Shown here piece by piece: positions 1 to 11,369 of a stretch of DNA of 64,000 nt (position 1 is the stretch's first letter; each line of letters begins with the position of its first letter). Below the pieces are notes generated by a model, which had not been told where the DNA came from, searched no databases, and saw nothing but the letters and a program-made list of their open reading frames with translations. Source of the stretch: Mesorhizobium sp. M2A.F.Ca.ET.046.03.2.1 (GTDB taxonomy: Bacteria; Pseudomonadota; Alphaproteobacteria; Rhizobiales; Rhizobiaceae); contig NZ_CP034449.1 of assembly GCF_003952425.1 (NCBI RefSeq), positions 3,100,001-3,164,000 of the forward strand, written 5' to 3'. A program made the translations under genes and the position numbers.

Positions 1-2
1 GC

Positions 3-368
3 ATGCTCTATCTGCCGCGGCTGTTCGTCTATCATGTCGATGCCGAAAAAGGCTCGGTGCAGTCCGAGACCTTCAAGGTGATGGAGCGCCGTCTGCTCAG
101 GGGGATCATCAATCCGGCGATGATCGTGACCTGGGTGTTCGGCCTTTGGCTGGCCTGGAAAGGCTTCGGCTTCCAGGGCGGCTGGCTGCACACCAAGATC
201 GCGCTGGTGCTCATCCTGTCGGGTCTGCATGGCTATCTCGCCGGCGCGGTCAGGAAATTCGCCGAGGACAAGAACGAAAAGCCGGCCAGGCACTGGCGGA
301 TCGTCAACGAGATCCCCACATTGCTGATGATCGTCATCGTCATCCTGGTCGTCGTGAAGCCGTTCTAG
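3..368 (+). CDS. hemJ: HemJ-type protoporphyrinogen oxidase, C-terminal part (cut by window edge)
   Basis: The first 121 visible residues are the C-terminal two thirds of a HemJ/UPF0093 family membrane protein, which oxidises protoporphyrinogen IX to protoporphyrin IX in haem synthesis at the inner membrane. Visible signs are the opening LYLPRLFVYH, where the histidine lies in the helix that holds haem in this family, the block VMERRLLRGIINPAM, and hydrophobic helices at about residues 40-53, 65-80 and 104-119. The ATG at position 3 is internal; family members are longer and the true start lies upstream of the window. The order hemJ then rho on the same strand is common in rhizobia close to the chromosome origin. 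Identification is by family motif and context; the missing N-terminus cannot be checked. Confidence 0.85.
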   Translation: MLYLPRLFVYHVDAEKGSVQSETFKVMERRLLRGIINPAMIVTWVFGLWLAWKGFGFQGGWLHTKIALVLILSGLHGYLAGAVRKFAEDKNEKPARHWRIVNEIPTLLMIVIVILVVVKPF

Positions 369-547
369 GCTCCCCCCAAAACCAGAAGAAGCCCAGCAAA
401 AGGCGGCTTGCTCTTTCGGGCGACCGACGATAAAAGACGGGTCTTCCTTCCCGTCATGCGCCGCCCCCTTTACTCGCTTTCGGCCGCGCCCGGCATTTGT
501 CGTATTCAGCCGATTTTTCTCCCCAAAGCCTACCCAGAGTCTATCTA

Positions 548-1813
<1,266 letters not shown>

Positions 1814-1827
1814 TTGGGGACTGCGGT

Positions 1828-2087
1828 CCCCCTTCTCCCCTTGTGGGAGAGGTGGCCGCGAAGCGGCCGGATGAGGGGTGCTCCAGCTTGACGCAGCCGC
1901 TTATCCAGTCGGAATCCGCCAGCGTCTCACTCAGCTGGAACACCCCTCATCTGTCTCGGCGCTGCGCGCCGATCCACCGCCCGGCCCTTCGCAGGCTCAG
2001 GGCGTTCGAAGCTCGAAAAGCCAATCAATTGGCTTTTCGTCCGCTGCGCGGACCGCCTCTCACCCCACAAGGGGAGAAGGAGAAGGG
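1828..2087. repeat. RIME-like intergenic element (family D), inverted pair
   Basis: The 276-base gap between the convergent rho and yyaL-like genes is almost entirely filled by an imperfect inverted structure. It opens with cttctccccttgtgggagag and a GGCCGCGAAGCGGCC palindrome, and closes with the complementary cctctcaccccacaagggga. Similar blocks recur elsewhere in the window (near 17.5, 19.2, 37.3 and 61.7 kb). Short open frames across it are repeat-derived and not genes. The hairpins could act as a bidirectional terminator between the two converging transcripts; this is inference. Confidence 0.75.
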
Positions 2088-2089
2088 CG

Positions 2090-4105
2090 CTATCGCCTCA
2101 GCAACTTCTCCAACTCCTGCGCATCCGTCACCACCGGCAGGCACATCTGCCCGCTGCAGAACCAGCCGCCTGGCTTCTCCGTCGGCGGCAGCACGCCGCC
2201 CGGCAGGAGCGGGCGATTCGCTTCCGTACCGATCGGCACGACGATGTCGACCCGGCGCGGGTCGGGATTCCGATTCGGAACCGGAACAAGGCTTGAAGAC
2301 CCTGGCTCATCTATGATGACAAGCTTCAGCGGCTCGAGCGCCAGGGCACAGGCATTGACGATGCCGGCCTGGCCGTAAGCCTGTTGGGATGCGCGGCCCA
2401 TGGCGTGCTCGGCGGTCGCCCAGGCCCTTCCCCAGAGTTCGAAGTCGCCGGTGAGCGAAGACAACCGAACCAGCGCTTCGATGATCTGGCTGGTGGCCGA
2501 GGGAATTGCTTCGTCGACATCGCCGCGGATGCGGATCGGGACGTCGCCGCTGTCCGAAGCCGTCAGCCAGTAGCCGGTCTTTTCCGCATCCAGGTGCCAG
2601 CGATCGAGTTCGCCGATGAACAGCCTGGCGCGGTCCGAATAGGTTGGATCGCTGGTCGCCTCGAAGAGTGCAATCGCGGCGTTGGTCATGGCTGCGTAAT
2701 CGCTAGACAGTGCCGGGAAAAGCTTCTTCGCGCCGAGCATGGAATGCGGCAGCCGGTCGTCCTGGCTGGCCTCGACAATATGGGTGAAGGCTTTTGCCGC
2801 GGCATCGATCCAGTCGCGCCTGCCAAGGGAGCGGCCGGCTTCGGCGAGTGCTGCGATCATCAGACCGTTCCAGTCGGTGAGCACCTTGCCGTCGCGGCCC
2901 GGCCTGACCCGCTGTTCGCGGAAAGCCAGCAGCTTCGCTTTCAAAGGCGCAAGATTGGCGGAGTCGGCAATGCCTTTGCTTTGCTGCATTTCGCTTTGGC
3001 GGACGATCGGCTTGCCTTCCCAGCCATGCGGTGCGGCCAGCTCGAAATACTGAAAGAAAGTCGGGGCGTCGTCGCCCAGCGCGGCCTCGATCTCGTCGCG
3101 GCTCCACGTGTAAAAGAGCCCCTCCTCGCCGTCGCTGTCGGCGTCGAGGCTGGCGGCGAAGGCGCCGCCTTCGACACGCATCTCGCGCAGCAGCCAGGCG
3201 ACGGTCTCTTCGATTCGCAGCCGGAACAAGTCTTTTCCGGTGGCGGCATAGGCCCAGTTGCACAGGCGGATGAGCTGGGCATTGTCATAGAGCATTTTTT
3301 CGAAATGCGGCACCAGCCATTCGGCGTCGGTGGAATAGCGGCTGAGACCGCCGCCGACATGATCGTAGATGCCGCCGGCAAGCATCTTTTCGAGACTGGT
3401 GAGCACGGCATCGCGGTGGTCCACCTGGCCGTCGCGCAGCCAGGACAGCCAAAGCGTATGCATAAAGGGCGCATTCGGGAATTTGGGCGCGCCCTTCAAG
3501 CCGCCGAGATCGTGGTCGATCATGCCGTCGATGCGGCCGGCGAGATCGGCGAGCGTATCGCGGTCGAGCACCGCCTTGCCGTTTGTCCCGGCAAGCCGGG
3601 ATTCGACATGGGCGGTCAGCCCGTCGGCGCCTTCGGCGAGGCTCTGCTGCTTTTCCCGCCAAGCCTTGTCGACCGCTTCCAGCACCTGGATGAAGCCCGG
3701 CCGCCCGTAACGCGCCTCGCGCGGAAAATAGGTTCCGCCCCAGAACGGCTTGCCGTCGGGCGTCAGGAACATGGTGAGCGGCCAGCCGCCCTGCTCGCCC
3801 ATGGCATGGAGCGCAGCCATGTAGATCTGGTCGATGTCCGGCCGCTCCTCGCGATCGACCTTGATATTCACGTAGAGCCGGTTCATGACGGCCGCGACGG
3901 CGTCGTTCTCGAAGCTTTCATGCGCCATGACATGGCACCAATGGCAGGCGGCGTAGCCGATGGAGAGCAGGATCGGCCGGCCGAGTTCCCTGGCTTCGGC
4001 AAGGGCGGCCGGCGACCAGCCGCGCCAATGGACGGGATTGTCGCTGTGCTGCCGCAGATAGGGGCTGGCTTCTTCGGCAAGCAGGTTTCGCGCGGGCAAG
4101 GTCAC
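2090..4105 (-). CDS. YyaL/DUF255 family thioredoxin-domain protein
   Basis: A 671-residue protein of the YyaL (DUF255, spermatogenesis-associated protein 20-like) family. The N-terminal thioredoxin-like domain carries CHWCHVM at residues 54-60, preceded by the diagnostic NPVHWRGWS and followed by VNIKVDREERPDID. The rest is an alpha/alpha-barrel domain like that of N-acylglucosamine 2-epimerases, with GGIYDHVGGGLSRYSTD, WLVPHFEKMLYDNAQL and KVLTDWNGLMIAAL. Length fits the family. The biochemical role is not established; a redox or sugar-related function is often proposed. It is convergent with rho across a repeat and divergent from mnmE. Confidence 0.9.
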   Translation of the reverse strand: MTLPARNLLAEEASPYLRQHSDNPVHWRGWSPAALAEARELGRPILLSIGYAACHWCHVMAHESFENDAVAAVMNRLYVNIKVDREERPDIDQIYMAALHAMGEQGGWPLTMFLTPDGKPFWGGTYFPREARYGRPGFIQVLEAVDKAWREKQQSLAEGADGLTAHVESRLAGTNGKAVLDRDTLADLAGRIDGMIDHDLGGLKGAPKFPNAPFMHTLWLSWLRDGQVDHRDAVLTSLEKMLAGGIYDHVGGGLSRYSTDAEWLVPHFEKMLYDNAQLIRLCNWAYAATGKDLFRLRIEETVAWLLREMRVEGGAFAASLDADSDGEEGLFYTWSRDEIEAALGDDAPTFFQYFELAAPHGWEGKPIVRQSEMQQSKGIADSANLAPLKAKLLAFREQRVRPGRDGKVLTDWNGLMIAALAEAGRSLGRRDWIDAAAKAFTHIVEASQDDRLPHSMLGAKKLFPALSSDYAAMTNAAIALFEATSDPTYSDRARLFIGELDRWHLDAEKTGYWLTASDSGDVPIRIRGDVDEAIPSATSQIIEALVRLSSLTGDFELWGRAWATAEHAMGRASQQAYGQAGIVNACALALEPLKLVIIDEPGSSSLVPVPNRNPDPRRVDIVVPIGTEANRPLLPGGVLPPTEKPGGWFCSGQMCLPVVTDAQELEKLLRR

Positions 4106-4129
4106 GATGGGCGGCTCGGCGTGGTTTGA

Positions 4130-4193
4130 GGCAGAGGTCAGAGCGTGATGCCGAAAGGTGAAGCGGCCGACACGCTCTACCTTTTAATCTAGG
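4130..4193. repeat. Short degenerate family B repeat in the mnmE upstream region
   Basis: The 108-base divergent gap between the YyaL-like gene and mnmE contains cagagcgtgatgccgaaag followed by gaagcggccgacacgctcta. The two ends, AGAGCGTG and CACGCTCT, are inverted and could pair. The GAGCGTGATGCCGAAA theme recurs at 30.58 kb and resembles a repeat common in Rhizobiales. It sits where the mnmE promoter would be expected. Confidence 0.4.
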
Positions 4194-4213
4194 CGGTTCG
4201 GCAGGTACGGCAA

Positions 4214-5533
4214 ATGGTTTCGCCAATGGCTTCGAAGGATTCGATCGTCGCGCTGTCCAGCGGCCGCCTGCCCGCGGGCATCGCGGTTATCCGCATTTCC
4301 GGGCCGAAGACTCGATTCGTGGTCGAAACGATCGCCGGGCCGGTTAAGGATCGGTTTACCAATTTACGGACGATCAGGGCGGCGGATGGCTCGACGATCG
4401 ACCACGGGCTCGTGCTGTTCTTTCCGGGCCCCGGCAGCTTCACCGGCGAGGATGTCGCCGAGTTCCAGGTGCATGGCAGCCGCGCGGTCGCCGCCAAGAT
4501 GCTGGAGACGATCACCGGCTTCGAAGGCGTCAGGCATGCCGAGCCCGGGGAGTTCACCAGGCGTGCCTTTCTCAACGGCAGGCTGGATCTGGTCGAGACG
4601 GAGGCCCTGGCCGACCTGGTCAATGCAGAAACCGAGGCGCAGCGCCGGTTCGCCCTCAGCAATGCGGAAGGCGCGCAGAGTGAACTCTATTTGAGCTGGC
4701 GGCGCCGGCTGATCCACGCGCGTGCGATGATCGAGGCGGAGATCGACTTCGCCGACGAGGAGGATGTGCCTGGCTCCGTTTCGGAGGCGATCTGGTCAGA
4801 CGTGACAGCGATGATCGGCGAGATCGAATGGCACGTCGAGGGGTTCAAGGCCGCGGAGATCATCCGTGACGGTTTTGAGGTCGTGATCCTCGGCGCGCCG
4901 AATGCCGGCAAATCCTCCCTGTTCAACGCCTTGGCGCGGCGTGAAGCGGCGATCGTCACTGACGAGCCTGGCACGACCCGCGATCTGCTCGAGGTCGTCA
5001 TGGACCTCAACGGGCTGAAGGTGCGGCTTGTCGATACCGCCGGGCTGCGCGACGCCGTGGGCAAGGTGGAAGCGATCGGCATCGAAAGAGCACGGGCCAA
5101 AGCTGATGTGGCGGATCTTGTTCTGCTGTTGGAGGATATGGCCAATCCGGCGCCTGTCGGGGAAGTCTCGGCTGGGGCTCCGTTGCTGAGAATCGGCACG
5201 AAGTCGGACGTCGCCGATGTCGGCGCCGGTGCCTACGACCTGGTGATTTCTTCCAGGGACGGCAGCGGACTGGGGCGCCTTCTCGGTGAGATCGGAAGCC
5301 GCGCCGCCGCCGCGGTTGGCGAGGCCGGTGACGTCCTGCCCTCCAGAATGCGGCATGTCGAGCTGCTGCAAGAGGCGATGGATTTCCTGAGGGCGGCGCT
5401 GTCAGGGCACAGCCAGGAGCTGCGCGCCGAGGAATTGCGGTTGGCGGCGGAGCGCCTCGGGCGGATCGTCGGTGCCGTCGATGTAGAGGATCTGCTCGAC
5501 GTCATCTTTTCGCAGTTCTGCATTGGTAAATGA
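4214..5533 (+). CDS. mnmE: tRNA uridine-5-carboxymethylaminomethyl modification GTPase MnmE
   Basis: A 439-residue potassium-dependent GTPase that works with MnmG to modify wobble uridine 34 of several tRNAs. The N-terminal formyl-THF-binding domain starts SIVALSSGRLPAGIAVIRISG and includes PGSFTGEDVAEFQVHG. The G domain is inserted in a helical domain: G1 GAPNAGKSS near residue 227, the switch segment DEPGTTRD, G3 DTAGLRD near residue 274, and a G4-like GTKSD. The C-terminus ends in the catalytic CIGK motif. Two ATG codons are possible (4214 and 4226); 4214 has AGG about ten bases upstream. It heads a same-strand run mnmE-mnmG-rsmG-parA-parB. Confidence 0.96.
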   Translation: MVSPMASKDSIVALSSGRLPAGIAVIRISGPKTRFVVETIAGPVKDRFTNLRTIRAADGSTIDHGLVLFFPGPGSFTGEDVAEFQVHGSRAVAAKMLETITGFEGVRHAEPGEFTRRAFLNGRLDLVETEALADLVNAETEAQRRFALSNAEGAQSELYLSWRRRLIHARAMIEAEIDFADEEDVPGSVSEAIWSDVTAMIGEIEWHVEGFKAAEIIRDGFEVVILGAPNAGKSSLFNALARREAAIVTDEPGTTRDLLEVVMDLNGLKVRLVDTAGLRDAVGKVEAIGIERARAKADVADLVLLLEDMANPAPVGEVSAGAPLLRIGTKSDVADVGAGAYDLVISSRDGSGLGRLLGEIGSRAAAAVGEAGDVLPSRMRHVELLQEAMDFLRAALSGHSQELRAEELRLAAERLGRIVGAVDVEDLLDVIFSQFCIGK

Positions 5534-5546
5534 TTCACGTGAAACA
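5531..5546 (+). promoter_or_regulatory. parS-like centromere site 1
   Basis: TGATTCACGTGAAACA differs at one position from the 16-base ParB-binding consensus TGTTTCACGTGAAACA. It overlaps the last bases of the mnmE stop region. Its position in the parAB neighbourhood supports a real ParB site. Confidence 0.8.
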
Positions 5547-5568
5547 CGGAGCGGCCTCTGTCCGGCAG

Positions 5569-5584
5569 TGACTCACGTGAAACG
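5569..5584 (+). promoter_or_regulatory. parS-like centromere site 2
   Basis: TGACTCACGTGAAACG has the invariant core CACGTGAAAC and differs from the consensus at two left-arm positions and the last base. It lies 22 bases after site 1. Probably a weaker ParB site. Confidence 0.65.
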
Positions 5585-5606
5585 CTACGCAATTGGGCCG
5601 GATTAA

Positions 5607-5622
5607 TGTTTCACGTGAAACG
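5607..5622 (+). promoter_or_regulatory. parS-like centromere site 3
   Basis: TGTTTCACGTGAAACG matches the parS consensus at 15 of 16 positions and contains the perfect 14-base palindrome GTTTCACGTGAAAC. It is the strongest of the three sites between mnmE and mnmG. Confidence 0.88.
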
Positions 5623-5700
5623 GGTCCGGTCTTCCTCCTTGACAGCGCGAGGTGGCAGGGACATGTGTCTGTCCATCTCTGAAAGCGGATTTTTGGAAAA

Positions 5701-7575
5701 ATGACCGATCACTATGATGTGGTGGTGGTGGGCGGCGGCCATGCCGGATGCGAGGCGGCGAGTGCTGCCGCGCGCGCCGGCGCCAGGACCGCGCTGGTGA
5801 CGCTTCGCTTCGATACGATCGGCGTCATGTCCTGCAATCCCGCGATCGGAGGTCTCGGCAAGGGCCATCTCGTGCGCGAGATCGACGCCATGGATGGGTT
5901 GATGGGCCGCATCGCCGACGCCGCCGGCATCCAGTTCCGCCTGCTCAATCGCCGCAAGGGGCCGGCCGTGCGCGGCCCGCGCACCCAGGCCGACCGCAAG
6001 CTCTATCGGCTGGCGATGCAGGAAGCGATTCGGCAGCAGAACAATCTCGACGTGATCGAAGGCGAGGCTCTCGACTTCGAAATCACGGACGGTCGAATCG
6101 CTGCCGTTCAGATTTCGGGTGACCGCCGGTTGGCTTGCGGCGCCGTGGTGCTGACCACCGGCACCTTTCTGCGCGGCCTGATCCATATCGGCGAGAAGAA
6201 GATCGTCGCCGGCCGCATGAACGAGCAAGCGAGCCACGGCCTGTCGGCGACGATGGCGCGCGCGGGTTTCCAGCTCGGGCGCCTGAAGACCGGAACGCCC
6301 CCTCGCCTCGACGGCCGCACCATCGACTGGGCCTCGCTGGAAAGCCAGGCCGCAGACGAAGATCCGGTGCCGTTCTCACTGATGACGGACGCTATCGCCA
6401 ACCCGCAGATCCATTGCGGCATCACCCGCACCATGCCGGCAACGCATGAGCTGATCCGCGCCAATCTCGGCCGCTCGGCCATGTATTCCGGCTCGATCGA
6501 AGGCGTCGGCCCGCGCTATTGCCCGTCGATCGAGGATAAGATCGTCAAGTTCGGTGACCGCGAGGGCCATCAGATCTTCCTGGAGCCGGAAGGTCTCGAT
6601 GACGACACCGTCTATCCGAACGGCATTTCGACCTCGCTGCCGGAGGACGTTCAGCTCGAGATCCTGAAGACCATTCCCGGGCTGGAGAAGGCGACGATGC
6701 TGCAGCCGGGCTATGCGATCGAATACGACCATGTCGACCCGCGCGAGCTGAAGGCTACGCTAGAGACGATGCGCGTCACTGGCCTGTTCCTTGCCGGGCA
6801 GATCAACGGCACCACCGGTTATGAAGAAGCCGGCGCGCAAGGCCTGCTCGCCGGCATCAACGCGGCGCGCAAGGCCGCCGGCGGTGACGAATTCGTGCTC
6901 AGCCGAACCGAAGCCTATATCGGCGTGATGGTCGATGACCTCACCAGCCGCGGTATCGCAGAGCCCTATCGGATGTTCACCTCGCGTGCCGAGTTCCGGC
7001 TTTCGCTGCGCGCCGACAATGCAGACGAGCGGCTGACGCCGCTGGGTGAAAAGCTCGGCATCGCGTCGTCGGAACGGCTGCAGCGCTTCGGCGGGATTGT
7101 CCGGAAGCTCGACGAAGCCCGTGTCTTGGCGAAGTCGGTGGCCTGGACGCCGAAAGAGGCGGCGCGGATCGGGCTGGAGATCAACAAAGACGGCGTGCGC
7201 CGCTCGGCTTACGACCTCTTGGCGCATCCGGGCGTCGACATGGCCTGGCTCGCCGGCGTCGAACCGCGCTTTGCCGCGCTTGACGCCAAGACGGCCGAGC
7301 GGCTTGAAACGGAAGCGAAATATTCGGTTTACCTCGATCGCCAGCAGGCGGATGTTGCACAGATCAGGCATGAGGAATCGCGGCTCATCCCTGAGGGCAT
7401 CGACTTCTCGGATGTGCCGGGCCTGTCGAACGAGCTGAAGCAGAAGATGAAGACGCGCCAGCCGCGTTCGATTGCCGACGCGCAACGGATGGAAGGCATG
7501 ACGCCGGCGGCGCTTGCCATCATTGTCGCGCACGTCCGCAATGCCGAGCTTGGCGCGCGAAGGTCCGTGGCGTGA
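5701..7575 (+). CDS. mnmG: tRNA uridine-5-carboxymethylaminomethyl modification enzyme MnmG
   Basis: A 624-residue FAD- and NADH-dependent partner of MnmE (GidA). The N-terminal dinucleotide-binding motif is [20 protein letters not shown] at residues 8-27. Other family signatures are [58 protein letters not shown], and the second nucleotide-binding block [21 protein letters not shown]. The C-terminal helical domain that contacts MnmE and tRNA ends with ARIEGMTP-like sequence ([12 protein letters not shown]). Length is typical. It starts 79 bases after the last of three parS sites and overlaps rsmG by four bases. Confidence 0.97.
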   Translation: MTDHYDVVVVGGGHAGCEAASAAARAGARTALVTLRFDTIGVMSCNPAIGGLGKGHLVREIDAMDGLMGRIADAAGIQFRLLNRRKGPAVRGPRTQADRKLYRLAMQEAIRQQNNLDVIEGEALDFEITDGRIAAVQISGDRRLACGAVVLTTGTFLRGLIHIGEKKIVAGRMNEQASHGLSATMARAGFQLGRLKTGTPPRLDGRTIDWASLESQAADEDPVPFSLMTDAIANPQIHCGITRTMPATHELIRANLGRSAMYSGSIEGVGPRYCPSIEDKIVKFGDREGHQIFLEPEGLDDDTVYPNGISTSLPEDVQLEILKTIPGLEKATMLQPGYAIEYDHVDPRELKATLETMRVTGLFLAGQINGTTGYEEAGAQGLLAGINAARKAAGGDEFVLSRTEAYIGVMVDDLTSRGIAEPYRMFTSRAEFRLSLRADNADERLTPLGEKLGIASSERLQRFGGIVRKLDEARVLAKSVAWTPKEAARIGLEINKDGVRRSAYDLLAHPGVDMAWLAGVEPRFAALDAKTAERLETEAKYSVYLDRQQADVAQIRHEESRLIPEGIDFSDVPGLSNELKQKMKTRQPRSIADAQRMEGMTPAALAIIVAHVRNAELGARRSVA

Positions 7576-8213
7576 GCGCGGATGCCTGGGCGGACCTGCA
7601 GAAGGCAGCGGGTCCGGTTTCACGTGAAACATTCGAGCGGCTTCGGGCTTTCGAACAGCTGTTCCTGAAATGGAACCGCAGCATTAATCTGGCGGCACCA
7701 TCGACGCTGGACGATATCTGGCGCCGGCATATTCTGGACAGTGCCCAGCTTGCGCGAATCGCGCCCGCCGCAACGCGCTGGGTCGATCTTGGCTCAGGCG
7801 GTGGGTTTCCCGGATTGGTGCTCGGCTTCCTGCTCAAAGGACGTCCCGGCGCATCGATCGATCTTGTCGAGAGCAACCGCAAGAAGGCGTCGTTCCTGCA
7901 ATCGGTCGTCGGACAGTTCGATTTGCCGGCGCGGGTTCTGGCGAAGCGCATCGACGACAGCTATGCGCTTGTTTCCGCACCGGAAATCGTCACGGCGCGG
8001 GCGCTGGCGGCGCTCCCGGACCTGCTCGATCTGGCAGCACCCTGGCTGATTAAAGGGGCGCGCGCGCTTTTCCATAAAGGCCGGGATTACCGGGCCGAAG
8101 TGGAAGAAAGCACTCACCGCTGGACCTTCGATCTGGTAGAACATTCGAGCATGACCGACCCCCATGGCGTCATCCTCGAAATCAGCGACTTGCGTCCGGC
8201 GAAACAGCAATGA
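7572..8213 (+). CDS. rsmG: 16S rRNA (guanine-N7) methyltransferase RsmG
   Basis: A 213-residue SAM-dependent methyltransferase (GidB) that makes m7G527 in 16S rRNA. The start is GTG within GTGA, overlapping the mnmG stop by four bases, a sign of translational coupling. [13 protein letters not shown] is the family N-terminal signature, [13 protein letters not shown] at about residues 70-82 is the SAM-binding loop, and [11 protein letters not shown] follows. The fourth parS site lies inside the gene and encodes the peptide VSRET near residue 18. The neighbours mnmG and parA give the classic origin-proximal order. Confidence 0.96.
   Translation: MSADAWADLQKAAGPVSRETFERLRAFEQLFLKWNRSINLAAPSTLDDIWRRHILDSAQLARIAPAATRWVDLGSGGGFPGLVLGFLLKGRPGASIDLVESNRKKASFLQSVVGQFDLPARVLAKRIDDSYALVSAPEIVTARALAALPDLLDLAAPWLIKGARALFHKGRDYRAEVEESTHRWTFDLVEHSSMTDPHGVILEISDLRPAKQQ
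7616..7631 (+). promoter_or_regulatory. parS-like site 4, inside rsmG coding sequence
   Basis: GGTTTCACGTGAAACA matches the parS consensus at 15 of 16 positions and contains the full palindrome GTTTCACGTGAAAC. It is read in frame as Val-Ser-Arg-Glu-Thr of RsmG, so the site is under both DNA-binding and coding constraint. Confidence 0.85.
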
Positions 8214-8230
8214 ATTACTGGCATAGGCCC

Positions 8231-9028
8231 ATGAGCAAAGCACCGCGTATCATCACTGTTGCCAACCAGAAGGGCGGCGTCGGCAAGACAACGACGGCCA
8301 TCAATCTGGCGACGGCCCTGGCCGCGATCGGCGAGCGCGTGCTGATCGTCGATCTCGATCCGCAGGGCAATGCCAGCACCGGGCTCGGCATCGACCGCAA
8401 GGATCGGACCGTCTCGTCCTATGATGTGCTGACCGGCGAGCTCGAGCTGGAAGCGGCCGCCGTGCCGACGGCGGTGCCCGGCCTGTCGATCGTGCCCTCC
8501 ACGCTCGACCTGCTCGGCATCGAGATGGAGATCGCCTCGGCGCCCGACCGTGTGCTCAGGCTCCGCAATGCTCTGCGCGCCGCGGCAGAGCGTTCGGCGC
8601 CGTTCGGCTATGTGCTGATCGATTGTCCGCCCTCGCTCAATCTTTTGACTTTGAATTCAATGGCGGCAGCCGATTCCGTTCTCGTGCCGCTGCAATGTGA
8701 GTTCTTCGCGCTGGAGGGTCTCAGCCAGTTGCTGGAAACGGTCGAGCAGGTGCGCGGCACGATCAATCCGGACCTGACCATCCAGGGGATCGTGCTCACC
8801 ATGTATGACGGGCGCAACAACCTCGCCAACCAAGTGGTGCAGGATGTACGCACCCATATGGGCGACAAGGTCTATGAGACGATCATCCCGCGCAATGTGC
8901 GGGTCTCCGAAGCGCCGTCCTATGGCAAGCCGGCGATCCTCTATGACCTGAAATGCTCCGGCAGCCAGGCTTATCTGCAGCTCGCCTCCGAGGTGATCCG
9001 CCGTGAGCGCAAGCTGCGCGCCGCCTGA
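8231..9028 (+). CDS. parA: Chromosome partitioning ATPase ParA
   Basis: A 265-residue Walker-type ATPase that segregates the chromosome origin with ParB and parS. The deviant Walker A motif NQKGGVGKTTT is at about residues 13-23, VLIVDLDPQGNASTGLG is the A' region, and VLIDCPPSLNLLTLNSMAA is Walker B. No N-terminal DNA-binding extension is present, so this is the short chromosomal type. An in-frame ATG at 8210 would overlap rsmG by four bases and add seven residues; ATG 8231 gives the family-standard MSKAPRIITVANQKGG start. It is followed by parB after 65 bases. Confidence 0.96.
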   Translation: MSKAPRIITVANQKGGVGKTTTAINLATALAAIGERVLIVDLDPQGNASTGLGIDRKDRTVSSYDVLTGELELEAAAVPTAVPGLSIVPSTLDLLGIEMEIASAPDRVLRLRNALRAAAERSAPFGYVLIDCPPSLNLLTLNSMAAADSVLVPLQCEFFALEGLSQLLETVEQVRGTINPDLTIQGIVLTMYDGRNNLANQVVQDVRTHMGDKVYETIIPRNVRVSEAPSYGKPAILYDLKCSGSQAYLQLASEVIRRERKLRAA

Positions 9029-9093
9029 GCCGTAGCGGCCTAGCGGCGGTGGTTAATCAGCCGATTCGATTCCGAAACGATCTGGACATTATA

Positions 9094-9987
<894 letters not shown>

Positions 9988-10072
9988 GCGGCTGCGGCGC
10001 AACGGTATTTGCCGTGATTTGAGATTTTGCCTTAAGGTTGGATACGACTGATATATCGGTGATAACAATAGT

Positions 10073-10099
10073 GGGCTGGCGATGCGCCGGCCCTTTTTT
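10073..10099 (+). terminator. Rho-independent terminator after parB
   Basis: The stem GGGCTGGCG / CGCCGGCCC with loop ATG and a single G-T wobble is followed by six T residues. It lies 85 bases beyond the parB stop and would end the mnmE-parB transcript. Confidence 0.85.
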
Positions 10100-10130
10100 G
10101 TTTTGGCTGGCCAAGGCGGCGGGGACAGCT

Positions 10131-10380
10131 GATCTCCCCCATTGTGGGGGAGATGCCCGGCAGGGCAGAGGGGGGCGCGAAGGAACGCCATCATCTCATG
10201 AGCGCAACAACGACCGAACGACATGGATTGACATTAAATCATTGTAGCGTCGACAGAATTCAGTGCCAATGCGCCTCCGCCAAGGCCAGGATTCTTGGGA
10301 GGTCGACGCCAAAAGCCGATACGCTGGCGGGACAGCGCCCCTCTGTCCTGCCGGACATCTCCCCCACGAGGGGGGAGATC
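10131..10380. repeat. RIME-like elements (family D), inverted pair in the parB-DUF1326 gap
   Basis: The 632-base space between parB and the DUF1326 gene holds the parB terminator and two family D blocks. The left one, at 10131-10190, reads gatctcccccattgtggggg then agatgcccggcagggcagag. The right one, at 10318-10380, is its inverted relative with ctctgtcctgccggacatct and cccccacgaggggggagatc. The right block is nearly identical to one at 12225-12289 beyond the next two genes. No convincing gene is seen in the gap. Confidence 0.8.
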
Positions 10381-10619
10381 AGTCACCGCCTCGGCTTTCG
10401 CCAATCACGGACGTGGTTGATATCTGGGCTGAAGCTCGCATTGCCTGCCGCTTGGCTTGACACCCCAAGGCAACGGCGTACCCTCTATTAGCTCGAACTT
10501 AACTATGCCCTGGCGTGCCGATCATTCGCGGCGAGGGCTACCTGCCGTTCCGACATCGTGAAACGGCACTGCTCGCCAAAGCGATATGCCGACGCGCCTG
10601 ACGCAAACGGGAGGTGCAA

Positions 10620-11246
10620 ATGGCGGTCAGTTGGCAATTGTCCGGAAGCTATTTTGAAAATTGCAGCTGCGATGTCGTGTGTCCCTGTCTGATGTCCACC
10701 AACGCGCAGCTGACGTCGAAGCCGACCAAAGGCGTTTGCGACGTCGGTCTGGTCTTTCACATCGACAAGGGCAATTACGGCGACGTTCGACTGGACGGGC
10801 TCAACGTCGCGATGGTTGCGCACACGCCAGGCCCGATGGCGGAAGGCAATTGGACGGCCGCCGCCTATATCGACGGTCGGGCCGATGACCAGCAGACGGA
10901 AGCGCTGGGCGCGATCTTCACCGGCGCCGCGGGTGGTCCGATGGCTGCCTTCGCGCCGATGATCAGCACCAACCTCGGAGCCAAGAAGGTGCCGATCGAC
11001 TACAAGATCGACGGCAAGAAGCGGTCGGCGGCGATTGCCGGGGTGGCTGAGCTGGCCGTCGAACCGTTGCCGACCATGCGCGAGGACGGCGAGATGTGGG
11101 CGGCTACCGGCCATCCCGTCAATCCCGACTGGCTCGGTCTGGCGATGGGGGGCGCAGGCAGCACCTTCAGCGACCATGGCATGAGCTGGGACAATTCCCG
11201 CTGCAACGGGCATTACGCGCCGATCAACTGGTCCGGCCAGCTCTAG
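10620..11246 (+). CDS. DUF1326 domain-containing protein
   Basis: A 208-residue protein of the DUF1326 family, whose function is unknown. The diagnostic N-terminus is WQLSGSYFENCSCDVVCPCLMS, with two CxC pairs at about residues 15-23 suited to metal or redox chemistry. There is no signal peptide. The chosen ATG has GGGAGG five bases upstream; an in-frame GTG lies two codons earlier. The next gene encodes a DUF2182 membrane protein. These two families are often neighbours, which suggests a joint role, perhaps in metal handling; that role is inference. A family B repeat starts at its stop codon. Confidence 0.85.
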   Translation: MAVSWQLSGSYFENCSCDVVCPCLMSTNAQLTSKPTKGVCDVGLVFHIDKGNYGDVRLDGLNVAMVAHTPGPMAEGNWTAAAYIDGRADDQQTEALGAIFTGAAGGPMAAFAPMISTNLGAKKVPIDYKIDGKKRSAAIAGVAELAVEPLPTMREDGEMWAATGHPVNPDWLGLAMGGAGSTFSDHGMSWDNSRCNGHYAPINWSGQL

Positions 11247-11341
11247 AGCGTTTCACCGTTTCACGGAAACGGCGATCCGCTATCCTTTGTTTTTACGCAA
11301 TTCCGGGCGGAAAACCGCTCACACTTTTCCTGGAATTGCTC
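11246..11341. repeat. Family B intergenic repeat
   Basis: Starts at the stop codon of the DUF1326 gene. It contains gcgtttcaccgtttcacgga, then tttacgcaattccgggcgga and cacttttcctggaattgctc. The two AATTCC/GGAATT segments are inverted, giving a hairpin. Related copies lie near 43.4, 53.3 and 55.7 kb. Confidence 0.7.
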
Positions 11342-11369
11342 TGGCGCCTGGCAGCAGAACGGCCCGCTC

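Noticed and set aside
497..547. A TTG-started N-terminal extension of Rho
   Set aside because: Homologues begin at the ATG at 548, and the 17 extra codons have no ribosome-binding site or conserved sequence.
2384..4129. A 581-codon open frame opposite the YyaL-like gene
   Set aside because: Antisense shadow; the minus-strand protein has all the family motifs and the plus-strand reading has none.
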